From the NCBI GenBank assembly GCA_028658405.1, contig JAKOGY010000024.1, positions 1-34,465 of the forward strand: DNA of 34,465 nucleotides, in the 5' to 3' direction. The stretch comes from Dolichospermum sp. ST_sed8 (GTDB taxonomy: Bacteria; Cyanobacteriota; Cyanobacteriia; Cyanobacteriales; Nostocaceae). Position numbers and translations under genes: made by a program. This document shows, in pieces, positions 25,816 through 33,427 of the stretch (the first letter of the stretch is position 1; the number at the start of each line of letters is the position of its first letter). Below the pieces are notes generated by a model. It was not told the origin of the DNA and did no database searches. It worked only from the letters and a program-made list of their open reading frames with translations.

Positions 25816-27423
25816 ATGCCAGAAGGAAGCTTTACTTGGACTCATCTAGAAAAACAGCACCGTGTGGTTGAAAAAAAGATTGATTGGCTATGGCTAATTC
25901 TCTTGTTATTGGCAGCGGTGGTCTTGTTTAGCATCAATCTTGGCGGGTTGCCCTTACAAGATGGTAATGAGGCAACCGTGGCCAGGGTAGCGCGGGAAAT
26001 TTGGCAAGCTCCGGCAGATTCAATGCGCTGGCTTTACCCCACTTTGGGCGGTGAACCATATCATCAGACACCGCCGCTTATGCAATGGTTAATTGCTGGG
26101 GCTTATGCTGTGGGTGGTGTCAATGAATGGACAACACGGCTACCTAGTGCTATTTTGACAGCAATTTCTGTACCTTTGTTATATTGCCTGGGGAGAGAGC
26201 TATTTCGTCAACGTTGGGCGGCTATTTATAGTGCTTTGATTTATTTAACAATGCTGCCTGTGGTCCGTTATGGCAGGTTAGCGATGTTAGATGGGGCAGT
26301 TGCTGGTTTTTTGATTTTGATGATGTGGTTTGTATTGCGATCGCGCCGGGATTTACGTTACTGTTTAGGTGTAGGCATTAGTTTTGGGTTAATTTGTCTA
26401 ACTCAAGGCATAATGGGTGTTTATTTAGGTGCAGTTGTTTTAGTCTTTCTTTATTGGGATACACCGAGGCTGCTGACAAGTTATTATTTCTGGATGGGTA
26501 TTTTTATCGGTTGTCTACCTGTATTTTGTTGGTATGGGTTTCAAGTATGGAACTATGGCTATCCCTTCAGTATTGATGTGAATACATCTTTAAGCCAGAT
26601 CAAAACTATTAGTAATGACAGTTCCGCAGCACCTTGGTATTATCTTTTAGAAATCGGTAAGTGGACATGGCCTTGGTTGATATTTTTACCCCAAACTATT
26701 CGCATCACTTGGGATAACAATAACTTAAGTTGGGCAAAACTAATTATTGTCTGGTGTGGTGTTTATCTATTGATCATTTCCCTGATTAGCTGGAAACTTC
26801 CCTGGTATATATTCCCCATTTATCCCAGTTTGGCTTTAGCTTTGGGATTTCAGTTAGCAGAAATGGAAAATGTCCCTTCTTCCTTAGGCTATCCCCACGC
26901 TTGGGTAACGAGTTTCGCAATGTTAGCGGTGGTAGCTTCGGCGGCAAGTATTTATTTTAGTGGGAGAACTTTAGACAATCTAGAATTACAAATCATTTTT
27001 GCTGCGGTGGCTTTAACTATGACTTTAGCCGCAATTTTAGCAGCACGAGGTGATAGACAATTTCTGAAAATTTTAATTTGGGGAAGTTATATTTCTCTAC
27101 TTCTGTTAATGAAATCTAATTACTGGATTTGGGAATTAAATACAGCTTATTCCGTCAAACCAGTGGCGGCAATGATCACTAAAATAGATCCAGCAGTTAA
27201 GGAAATCTACACATCTTTTCCCTACCATCGTTCTTCTTTGGATTTTTATAGCGATCGCACCATTATTCCTGCTTCTATCGGTGAGCTACAATATTACTGG
27301 CAGTATGATAGCCAACCTTATTTTCTCCTCAACACCTCTACTTTAGAAAACCTCCAATTTAAATCTATCAGAGTAGTAGATCAAGTAGGAGATTGGCAAT
27401 TAATTACTAAAGAAAATAACTGA
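25816..27423 (+). CDS. Glycosyltransferase family 39 (ArnT/PMT-like)
   Basis: A 535-residue polytopic membrane glycosyltransferase that uses a polyprenyl-phosphate sugar donor on the periplasmic side. After an N-terminal cytoplasmic stretch and helix (24-41), the loop LGGLPLQDGNEATVARVARE carries the GT39/GT-C acidic pair (D49, E52). About ten further helices follow, then a C-terminal periplasmic region from ~455 (SVKPVAAMITKIDPAVKEIY). Acceptor (lipid A-like, protein, or other glycan) is not shown. It is a single gene; HIP1 sites lie at 26337 and 27251. Confidence 0.9.
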   Translation: MPEGSFTWTHLEKQHRVVEKKIDWLWLILLLLAAVVLFSINLGGLPLQDGNEATVARVAREIWQAPADSMRWLYPTLGGEPYHQTPPLMQWLIAGAYAVGGVNEWTTRLPSAILTAISVPLLYCLGRELFRQRWAAIYSALIYLTMLPVVRYGRLAMLDGAVAGFLILMMWFVLRSRRDLRYCLGVGISFGLICLTQGIMGVYLGAVVLVFLYWDTPRLLTSYYFWMGIFIGCLPVFCWYGFQVWNYGYPFSIDVNTSLSQIKTISNDSSAAPWYYLLEIGKWTWPWLIFLPQTIRITWDNNNLSWAKLIIVWCGVYLLIISLISWKLPWYIFPIYPSLALALGFQLAEMENVPSSLGYPHAWVTSFAMLAVVASAASIYFSGRTLDNLELQIIFAAVALTMTLAAILAARGDRQFLKILIWGSYISLLLLMKSNYWIWELNTAYSVKPVAAMITKIDPAVKEIYTSFPYHRSSLDFYSDRTIIPASIGELQYYWQYDSQPYFLLNTSTLENLQFKSIRVVDQVGDWQLITKENN

Positions 27424-27537
27424 TTTAGGACTTACGCACTGGACAAATTAATCATGATAAAATTGTATTTTCACCGATAAATCAACCATGGGGTAGGGGT
27501 TTAGCAGTGATCATAGGTGTCAACTTAACGTAAAACC

Positions 27538-27578
27538 GATGTCCCGACTGGGAATTCATTCCCAGTCTAATAGACATC
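27538..27578. repeat. REP-like hairpin (GATGTC...GACATC with GACTGGGAAT core)
   Basis: Core arms GACTGGGAAT (27546-27555) and ATTCCCAGTC (27558-27567) are perfect complements, with outer GATGTC/GACATC pairing as well. It sits 114 bases after the GT39 stop. The rest of the 320-base gap holds one more palindrome (27593) and no gene. Confidence 0.75.
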
Positions 27579-27592
27579 TGGTAAAAAAGAAT

Positions 27593-27620
27593 GTAGAGAC
27601 GTTTCATGGAAAGTCTCTAC
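27593..27620. repeat. Second copy of the 28-base GTAGAGAC palindrome
   Basis: Same outer arms (GTAGAGACGTT...TCTCTAC) and same downstream AAGGG as the element at 7386-7413, with two mismatches between arms. The conservation of the arms at two unrelated loci supports a mobile or dispersed element. Confidence 0.85.
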
Positions 27621-27743
27621 AAGGGAACATAAAAGAAACTTCAGTTGTGAGTCTAAAACTCAATTAAAAAAATGTTTTTTACAAGACGCACAGCGCGACA
27701 AAAACAGCGTCTCGGTTCTCAATGCCACATTTTTAAACGTGGG

Positions 27744-28148
27744 TCACTGTTGCCAGTTGCCTATTCCCTGTTCCCTTTGAATCTTGTTTATGCTTTCAAT
27801 TTGGGGAATTTCTTGACCATCATGACTCATATTATCTTGAGTCATAGTGACAATCCCCAGAAAAACTGCACTTCCCACAACTAAGGACAAGAAAGGACGC
27901 TTAATGAAGATAAAATCTCTGATAATCCTGGATAAAGGTCGGCTTTGACGACGTAAAGCCGAAGAGATCATCATTTGTCTCCAAATAAATGGATCACGCA
28001 CATAGTGTCCACTTTGGCAAACAACTAATTTTTCTTGGCAATAAGGACAAGTAAACAAACCAATATAAGACTTTATTGGCGTTGTTCTGTTATTTCTTTG
28101 GCAAATTGGGCAAGTAACATAATGATCATGAAAAGTATTTGTACTCAT
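27744..28148 (-). CDS. Zinc-ribbon membrane protein, function unknown
   Basis: A 134-residue protein with two CxxC pairs near the N-terminus (CPIC at 14-17, CPYC at 34-37), plus VVCQSGHYV, making a likely zinc ribbon in the cytoplasm. One membrane helix follows (FLSLVVGSAVFLGIVTM, about 86-102), and then a short polar tail. The final residues (QREQGIGNWQQ) are encoded by repeat-like sequence. No neighbour explains its role; small ribbon-plus-helix proteins of this kind are common in cyanobacteria. Confidence 0.7.
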   Translation of the reverse strand: MSTNTFHDHYVTCPICQRNNRTTPIKSYIGLFTCPYCQEKLVVCQSGHYVRDPFIWRQMMISSALRRQSRPLSRIIRDFIFIKRPFLSLVVGSAVFLGIVTMTQDNMSHDGQEIPQIESINKIQREQGIGNWQQ

Positions 28149-28523
28149 CTACCTCGTCCGCCTAGTCCCTTGATTCTATTTATAAGAATATCTGTATTGA
28201 ATTTTACTGGATATCTAGTATTTATGCCATAATCACTGATGGTGATTGGTAAAATACTATAATGGACTTTGAGAAAGAAATTGACCTAATGACATACTCC
28301 TTTCAATATTAACCCAAGTTGTTAGTACCGCAGGAAGGAATTATTTTTTTCTAACTATTTTGTAATTTTTGTTAATTAATTATTGAGTAGGCAGTTTCTC
28401 CTTTAATAAACCAAAATGAGAAATAATAGCTAAGAACTAGATTTTTCTGGCATTTCCTCCGCTTATTAATACATTTATCAATATATAGGAATCATAAATG
28501 ATATTTGAAAAATTTTAAGTAAT
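28149..28523. other. Intergenic region, no gene found
   Basis: About 375 AT-rich bases, ahead of the 30-bp tandem repeat. No convincing open frame, tRNA or stable hairpin was seen. It should contain the promoter of the zinc-ribbon gene on the minus strand. Confidence 0.5.
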
Positions 28524-28668
28524 GTAGGGTGGGCATTGCCCACCAAAACCCTTAGCCGGTAGACATTGCCCACCAAAACCCTTAGCCGGTAGACATTGCC
28601 CACCAAAACCCTTAGCCGGTTGGCAATGCCCACCAAAACCCTGATCCGGTCAGGCATTGCCCACCAAT
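28524..28668. repeat. 30-bp tandem repeat grown from a GTGGGCATTGCCCAC palindrome
   Basis: A REP-like palindrome (28528-28544) is followed by tandem units starting at 28535, 28565, 28595, 28625 and 28656. The first three 30-base units are identical in the ATTGCCCACCAAAACCC core; the last two vary (AATGCCC, 31-base step). Each unit repeats only the right half of the palindrome. No spacers differ between units, so this is not CRISPR. It ends 95 bases before the ClC start codon. Confidence 0.9.
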
Positions 28669-28763
28669 AGTATATTTTAAAAATCAAATATTAGTCCTCT
28701 AGTTCAGTTTTGCATTCTCGCTGACGACGAAACTCATCAAACCCTATATTTCCCCCACCTTCC

Positions 28764-30614
28764 ATGCGGTTCACTCAGTTAATTAATCGTTTTCAACCCT
28801 CACCAGAAACAGTAGTGCTGTTTTTAGCCATGCTAATTGGCGGTAGTACAGGTATGGGTGTAGTCACCTTTCACTATTTAATTAAGCTAATTAACAACTT
28901 CATGTTGGAAAATCTGATGGGACAGATTGGGATTTGGGGTGCTTGGACCTTAGCGGCCGTTCCTACTCTCGGTGGTATCATTGTGGGACTCATGCGTTGG
29001 CGAACTCAAGATTTTGGTCCAGGACTTTCATCTCTAATAGCTATTTCTCAAGGCAAAGAAGCGAAGAAACCCCTCCGACCGGTGACAAAAATGATCGCTG
29101 CGGCGGTTTCTCTCGGGAGTGGTGCATCTTTAGGTCCAGAGGGTCCAAGTGTAGAAATTGGTACTAATTTCGGAGTTTTGTTGTCTGATATATTACAAGT
29201 TTCTCAAGAACGTCAGCGGTTACTTTTGGGCGCTGGGGCTGCGGCTGGTTTAGCGGCTGGTTTTAATGCCCCCATTGCCGGAGTATTTTTTGCCTTGGAA
29301 GTAGTCATGGGTAGCACCTACTTTGCTACTTCTGCTGTAAGTGTGGTATTACTTGCCGCCGTTGTCGCTGCCTTAATTGCTCAAATTGGTTTAGGTTCAC
29401 AACCGGCTTTTGCTTTACCTGCTTATCAAGTTCGCAGTTACATGGAATTACCGCTTTATCTGGGTTTAGGTTTGGGTGCAAGTTTAATTTCTGTCACCTA
29501 TACTGAATCAATTCGGTTAGCTAAAGCCGGCTTTGCCGGTAATTTACCAGGATTAACATTCTTAGGTAAAATTCCTCAGTCAATTCAGCCAATTTTGGGT
29601 GGTGTAATTATTGGTGTAGTAGGTTGGCGCTATCCGCAAATTTTGGGTATTGGCTATGGAACTGTAGAAGCTATGCTACAGGATGAGGATTTTTCCCTCA
29701 ACCTCTTATTAATATTACTAGTGTTAAAACTGCTAATAACAGCGGTAAGTTCAGGTAGTGGTTTTGTCGGTGGATTATTCGCACCAGCTATGTTTTTAGG
29801 TGCTTCCTTTGGGTCTGCTTATGCTAAATTTTTGGCTTTTATCGCACCAGCAATAGGGGAATATATGGCTGCTCCTCCAGCTTATGCAATGGTAGGTATG
29901 GCAGCGGTTTTAGCAGGTAGTGTGAGAGCGCCATTAACAGCAATTTTAATGTTATTTGAATTAACCCGTGATTACCGCATTGTTTTACCTTTAATGGCAG
30001 CGGTGGGTTTAAGTGTTTGGTTAGTAGAACGAATTAAACCAACTTTAGACGCTAATTCTAATCTCCAACAGATTGGTTTACCAGAATTGAAAGATGAAAA
30101 GGTAGAACTTTGGCAGCAAATGTTAGTCGCAGATGCTATGCATACTTACCCCAAAAAATTATCAGCAACTCTGGGAGTATTAGAGGCTGCGGTAATAATG
30201 ACACGGGGACGAATACGCAGCACTTTGATAATTGATGATGATACTGGCAAGCTGGTGGGAATTCTTTCTCTAGAAGATATTAAACGGACTTTGTTTATAT
30301 GCCAAAATCTTCCTAATTCATCTACTGAAATTCAGGAATATTTATCTACTCAAAAACTGATAGATATTTGTACTACAGATATTCTCTATGCCAGGGATGA
30401 TGAACCTTTATCTGAAGCTTTAGACCGGATGGCATTACGTGGTTTACATCAATTACCAGTGGTAGCTAAAGACAATCCTGATTTTATTCTGGGTTTGCTA
30501 GAAAGAGAACAAATTGAATTAACTTGTAATTTAACAGCAATCACTAAGGTACTACACCAATATTTACCAGTGATCCCAACCACCGAATATATAGAGGAAA
30601 TTGGGAATTGGTAA
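28764..30614 (+). CDS. ClC-type chloride channel/transporter with CBS domains
   Basis: A 616-residue membrane protein: ClC core (about 15-430) followed by two CBS domains (about 450-505 and 540-595) that bind adenine nucleotides and regulate gating. GASLGPEGPSVEIG holds the gating glutamate (E126), and AAGFNAPIAGVFFALEV the next conserved helix. The proton-path glutamate of E. coli ClC (E203) aligns with Val180 here, which is the channel-like state. FVGGLFAPAMFLGASFG and AGSVRAPLTAILMLFELT are later family motifs. It is a single gene; the 30-bp tandem repeat lies just upstream. Confidence 0.95.
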   Translation: MRFTQLINRFQPSPETVVLFLAMLIGGSTGMGVVTFHYLIKLINNFMLENLMGQIGIWGAWTLAAVPTLGGIIVGLMRWRTQDFGPGLSSLIAISQGKEAKKPLRPVTKMIAAAVSLGSGASLGPEGPSVEIGTNFGVLLSDILQVSQERQRLLLGAGAAAGLAAGFNAPIAGVFFALEVVMGSTYFATSAVSVVLLAAVVAALIAQIGLGSQPAFALPAYQVRSYMELPLYLGLGLGASLISVTYTESIRLAKAGFAGNLPGLTFLGKIPQSIQPILGGVIIGVVGWRYPQILGIGYGTVEAMLQDEDFSLNLLLILLVLKLLITAVSSGSGFVGGLFAPAMFLGASFGSAYAKFLAFIAPAIGEYMAAPPAYAMVGMAAVLAGSVRAPLTAILMLFELTRDYRIVLPLMAAVGLSVWLVERIKPTLDANSNLQQIGLPELKDEKVELWQQMLVADAMHTYPKKLSATLGVLEAAVIMTRGRIRSTLIIDDDTGKLVGILSLEDIKRTLFICQNLPNSSTEIQEYLSTQKLIDICTTDILYARDDEPLSEALDRMALRGLHQLPVVAKDNPDFILGLLEREQIELTCNLTAITKVLHQYLPVIPTTEYIEEIGNW

Positions 30615-30728
30615 TTAGTCATTAGTCATTAGTCATTAGTTATTAGTTATTAGTCAGCATACAGCAGTCATTGGGCAGTATGCAGCTATCAGAGGTAAAA
30701 GTAAACCACTGACAACTGACAACTGACA
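30615..30728. repeat. Two STRR arrays: (TTAGTCA)n and (CAACTGA)n
   Basis: The TTAGTCA/TTAGTTA units run from 30615 to 30656 right after the ClC stop. CAACTGA units follow at about 30704-30728. Both are heptamers, with 47 bases of unrelated sequence between. This fills the gap between the convergent ClC and cyAbrB genes. Confidence 0.9.
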
Positions 30729-30745
30729 AAACTAATGAATATTCT

Positions 30746-31156
30746 TTAGGCTGTAGCTTCTACTTCAGCATCTTCTACAGATTCTGAATCTACTTGTCGG
30801 AGTCGAATGTGTTTTTTTCCTAAAGTGATGACAAACTCATCACCAGGTTGAAGATTCATCTGTTTTGTGTAAGCCGCACCGATTAGCAAGTTGCCGTTTG
30901 ATTGCACACTAATTCTATAGCTGGCACTGCGTCCACCACGTCCATTCGCACTGGGAGAACTATCCAACTGAATACCCTCAGCATCAATTAGGGCATTCAA
31001 GAATTTCATCATGTTGACGCGCTCTATACCATTTTTGGTAACAGTATAGTAGCCACACTGTTTAGCTTTTTCGTCTTTGCTAATGGCTTCTAGCTCTTTA
31101 ACTTTTTTGAGCAGTTCGTCACCGACTAGGAGTTCAATTTTTTTCTGTTTAGGCAT
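30746..31156 (-). CDS. cyAbrB-family transcriptional regulator
   Basis: A DNA-binding regulator of the cyanobacterial AbrB family (136 residues from the start MPKQKKIELLVGDELL at 31156; an upstream start at 31192 would add 12 residues and is less likely). cyAbrB proteins act widely on carbon and nitrogen genes. The N-terminal part has KVKELEAISKDEKAKQCGYY; the C-terminal part has SYRISVQSNGNLLIGAAYTK, LQPGDEFVITLGKKHIRLR, the AbrB-type beta domain, here at the C-terminus as is typical of cyAbrB. Which of the two cyAbrB types it is was not settled. It is divergent from the IsrB-like locus. Confidence 0.88.
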   Translation of the reverse strand: MPKQKKIELLVGDELLKKVKELEAISKDEKAKQCGYYTVTKNGIERVNMMKFLNALIDAEGIQLDSSPSANGRGGRSASYRISVQSNGNLLIGAAYTKQMNLQPGDEFVITLGKKHIRLRQVDSESVEDAEVEATA

Positions 31157-31479
31157 CAACTTAGGTCGAAAATGATTTTTTGAAGTTGTCAAGTGGATTT
31201 TATTTTAGCTGATATTGAACTAACAGGAACAGTATCCTTGCGTTTTTTTATCAGCCTGACCAAGTATATTACACTTATAGACAAAATTGTTGCACTATTA
31301 TCAATTTTTTTCAAAAATTTTCAAAAATATAATTATAATGATGCTGATAGCTACTATAGATAGGAATCCGGTTTTGATTCTTCAGATTACTTGGATAGGG
31401 CAGGTAAGAGGTAAGGGGATTCTTGAAAAGAATCAATTAGGAGTCTTATATACTATTCTTGTTTGATTCGCACTCGTCA

Positions 31480-31689
31480 ATAACTCAGCCCTAAAGGGAC
31501 TGAGCTTGTAAGAAATCAAGACTTACGTGTTTGACTAGCTCATTGAGACGTAATTTGGTACGAACTTCCAGATACTTCCCCAGTCTGGACTATCTTCAAG
31601 CTATCTTGTAATAGCGTTGGGTAAAGCCAAGACATCTTAATTACGTTGGGCGAGGGGACATTAAACTTTACTCCAAGGATTATCTCTTA
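31480..31689 (+). ncRNA. Putative omega-RNA of the IsrB-like protein
   Basis: The roughly 210 bases directly before the IsrB-like start codon are non-coding and rich in possible stems: CTCAG/CTGAG with CCC/GGG inside (31484-31504), TTACGT/ACGTAA (31523-31528 with 31548-31553), CCAGA/TCTGG (31568-31572 with 31584-31588), GTAAT/ATTAC (31608-31612 with 31640-31644) enclosing TTGG/CCAA (31617-31630). IscB and IsrB guide RNAs are encoded immediately upstream of the protein gene on the same strand, with the guide at the RNA 5' end. On that model the guide would lie before about 31483. Both boundaries are guesses; the region upstream to 31157 shows only AT-rich sequence and a small GATTCTT/AAGAATC hairpin (31418-31434). 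Confidence 0.5.
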
Positions 31690-32811
31690 ATGCGAGTACC
31701 CGTAATTTCAGCAGACAGCACACCATTAATGCCAACTAAACCAAGTCGGGCAAGACGGTGGATCAAAGATGGTAAAGCCATCGGCAAATTCGACAAACTT
31801 GGCATTTTCTATGTCCAGTTATTATCCGAACCAAGCGATGTCGAAACACAAGAAATAGTTATTGGTTTAGACCCTGGTAAACTCTTCTCTGGTATAGCGG
31901 TTCAATCCCAAAAATTTACCTTACAGATGCTACATTTAGTCCTCCCATTTAAAACAGTCAAAGAGCGAATGGAAACTCGGTCAATGATGCGTCGTAATAG
32001 GAGAGGAAGGCGAATTAATAGGAAGTTATCTTTCAACGCCCGTAATCATCGCCAAGCCAGATTTGATAATCGGCGTAATTCAAAATTACCTCCAAGTATT
32101 AGGGCAAATAAAGATTTGGAATATCGAGTAATTAGTTTGCTCCTCCAGCTTTACCCAATAAAAACACTTGTAATTGAGGAAGTTGAAGCACGAGGCAATA
32201 AAGGATTTAGTCCCGTTATGGTTGGTCAAAGATACCAAATTAGCCGACTATCAGAACTTGCCGATGTCGTTTTAAAGAAAGGCTGGGAAACGTCAAATCT
32301 TCGTAAACACCTGGGATTGCATAAAGAAAAATCCGATAAGTCTTTACAAATACCAGAAACCCACGCCGTTGATGCAGTGACATTAGCGAGTTCTGAATTT
32401 GTTAAATACCAGACTTGGGCAGGAGCTAAAAATCATGGTGCATCTTGGGTAGGATCTGTAGATATCACTGAATCACAATTCACTATTGTGCGTCGTCCGC
32501 CAATTAGTCGCAGACAATTACATTTAATGTCCTTCAGTAAAGGTGGTAATCGTCGGAAATATGGCGGATCTGCAACCCGTCATAGGTTTAGAAAAGGTGA
32601 CTTTGTGAAAGCCAGTCAAGGCACTAAAACATTCTTTGGTTGGGTTAGCGGAGACACTGAAAAACAAGTATCTGTCAGTGACGCTAATTGGAAAAGATTA
32701 GGACAATGCACAGTTAAAAAAGTTAAATTGATACGAAGATCGACAGGTTTAATTATCACTGCGGTTAAAACCGCCCGTGTCGCTTCCCTCTGGTGCACGC
32801 TTTGTGACTGA
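31690..32811 (+). CDS. IsrB-like RNA-guided RuvC nickase (IscB superfamily, no HNH)
   Basis: A 373-residue protein with the full set of IscB-superfamily N-terminal and RuvC features. The PLMP motif (12-15, in TPLMPTKPSRARRWIKDGKA) is followed by RuvC-I VIGLDPG (D61), an arginine-rich bridge helix (98-122, MRRNRRGRRINRKL, the RRXRR motif), RuvC-II LVIEEVEARGN (E163/E164) and RuvC-III HAVDAVTLAS (H225, D228). Between RuvC-II and III there are only about 60 residues and no HNH motif, as in IsrB (about 350 residues), which nicks one strand. A basic C-terminal domain (265-373) may recognise the target-adjacent motif. No TnpA transposase is beside it. The start MRVPVISADS is the family start. All RuvC acids are present, so it looks intact. 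Confidence 0.85.
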   Translation: MRVPVISADSTPLMPTKPSRARRWIKDGKAIGKFDKLGIFYVQLLSEPSDVETQEIVIGLDPGKLFSGIAVQSQKFTLQMLHLVLPFKTVKERMETRSMMRRNRRGRRINRKLSFNARNHRQARFDNRRNSKLPPSIRANKDLEYRVISLLLQLYPIKTLVIEEVEARGNKGFSPVMVGQRYQISRLSELADVVLKKGWETSNLRKHLGLHKEKSDKSLQIPETHAVDAVTLASSEFVKYQTWAGAKNHGASWVGSVDITESQFTIVRRPPISRRQLHLMSFSKGGNRRKYGGSATRHRFRKGDFVKASQGTKTFFGWVSGDTEKQVSVSDANWKRLGQCTVKKVKLIRRSTGLIITAVKTARVASLWCTLCD

Positions 32812-32900
32812 GTTTCCCACTTACCGGAAGGTCTTATGACACAATCAGACTGGGAAGAGGGAAGAGCGATTAAAGAAAGGAAATTTTATAACCAGCAAAA

Positions 32901-33344
32901 ATGAAACTAACGACGAGGGGACACTACAGTGTAAAAGCATTGCTAGATTTGAGTTTACGTCCAAAATATGGACCGGAATCTGTCAGAGCGATCGCCAAAC
33001 GTCAAGATATCCCTGCTCCTTATTTAGAAAAGTTGCTCATAGAAATGCGTCGAGCCGGATTAGTGACATCAATTCGTGGTAGCGTCGGTGGATACCAATT
33101 AGCAAAAAAACCGGCACAAATATCTATTGGACAAATTTTAGAAGCGGTTGGTGAAAATATAACTAACTTACCCCTGAACAATCCCACACCTGCTCAAACA
33201 GCAGATTGGGTAACATCCAGTCTCTGGCACAGACTCAACCAAAAGCTCAAAGAAGCCTTGTACAATATTACCCTGGCAGACCTTTATTATGACGCTCGCA
33301 GTTGGCAAGCATCTCAAGGTGAAGAAGCCAATTTTGTAGTTTAG
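32901..33344 (+). CDS. Rrf2-family transcriptional regulator without cysteines
   Basis: A 147-residue winged-helix regulator. MKLTTRGHYSVKALLDLSL, VRAIAKRQDIPAPYLEKLL (recognition helix region) and VTSIRGSVGGYQLAK are the Rrf2 signature. IscR and NsrR use three cysteines to hold an Fe-S cluster; this protein has no cysteine at all, so it cannot sense through a thiolate-bound cluster. Regulated genes are unknown; the IsrB-like gene ends 89 bases upstream and cobD begins 83 bases downstream, separated by an STRR. Confidence 0.93.
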   Translation: MKLTTRGHYSVKALLDLSLRPKYGPESVRAIAKRQDIPAPYLEKLLIEMRRAGLVTSIRGSVGGYQLAKKPAQISIGQILEAVGENITNLPLNNPTPAQTADWVTSSLWHRLNQKLKEALYNITLADLYYDARSWQASQGEEANFVV

Positions 33345-33361
33345 TGATAATTGCCAACCAA

Positions 33362-33420
33362 CAACTGACAACTGACAACTGACAACTGACAACTGACAAC
33401 TGACAACTGACAACTGACAA
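33362..33420. repeat. STRR heptamer array (CAACTGA)n
   Basis: Eight perfect copies of CAACTGA plus a partial unit occupy the gap between the Rrf2 gene and cobD, ending 7 bases before the cobD start. The cobD ribosome-binding region is thus formed by the last repeat unit and AAAGAATAA. Confidence 0.95.
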
Positions 33421-33427
33421 AGAATAA

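Noticed and set aside
28524-28668. Possible CRISPR array
   Set aside because: The units are contiguous and near-identical with no unique spacers, and no cas gene is near. The same holds for the arrays at 20872-21014 and the heptamer arrays.
28478-28687. 69-codon minus-strand open frame with repeated LRVLVGN units
   Set aside because: It is a translation of the 30-bp tandem repeat; there is no ribosome-binding site or family match.
31157-32900. TnpA or other transposase with the IsrB-like gene
   Set aside because: No open frame with a Y1 transposase (HUH) motif occurs on either strand between cyAbrB and the Rrf2 gene.
33345-33427. Cobalamin riboswitch ahead of cobD
   Set aside because: The leader is only 83 bases and consists mostly of CAACTGA repeats; no B12-box-like sequence was seen.
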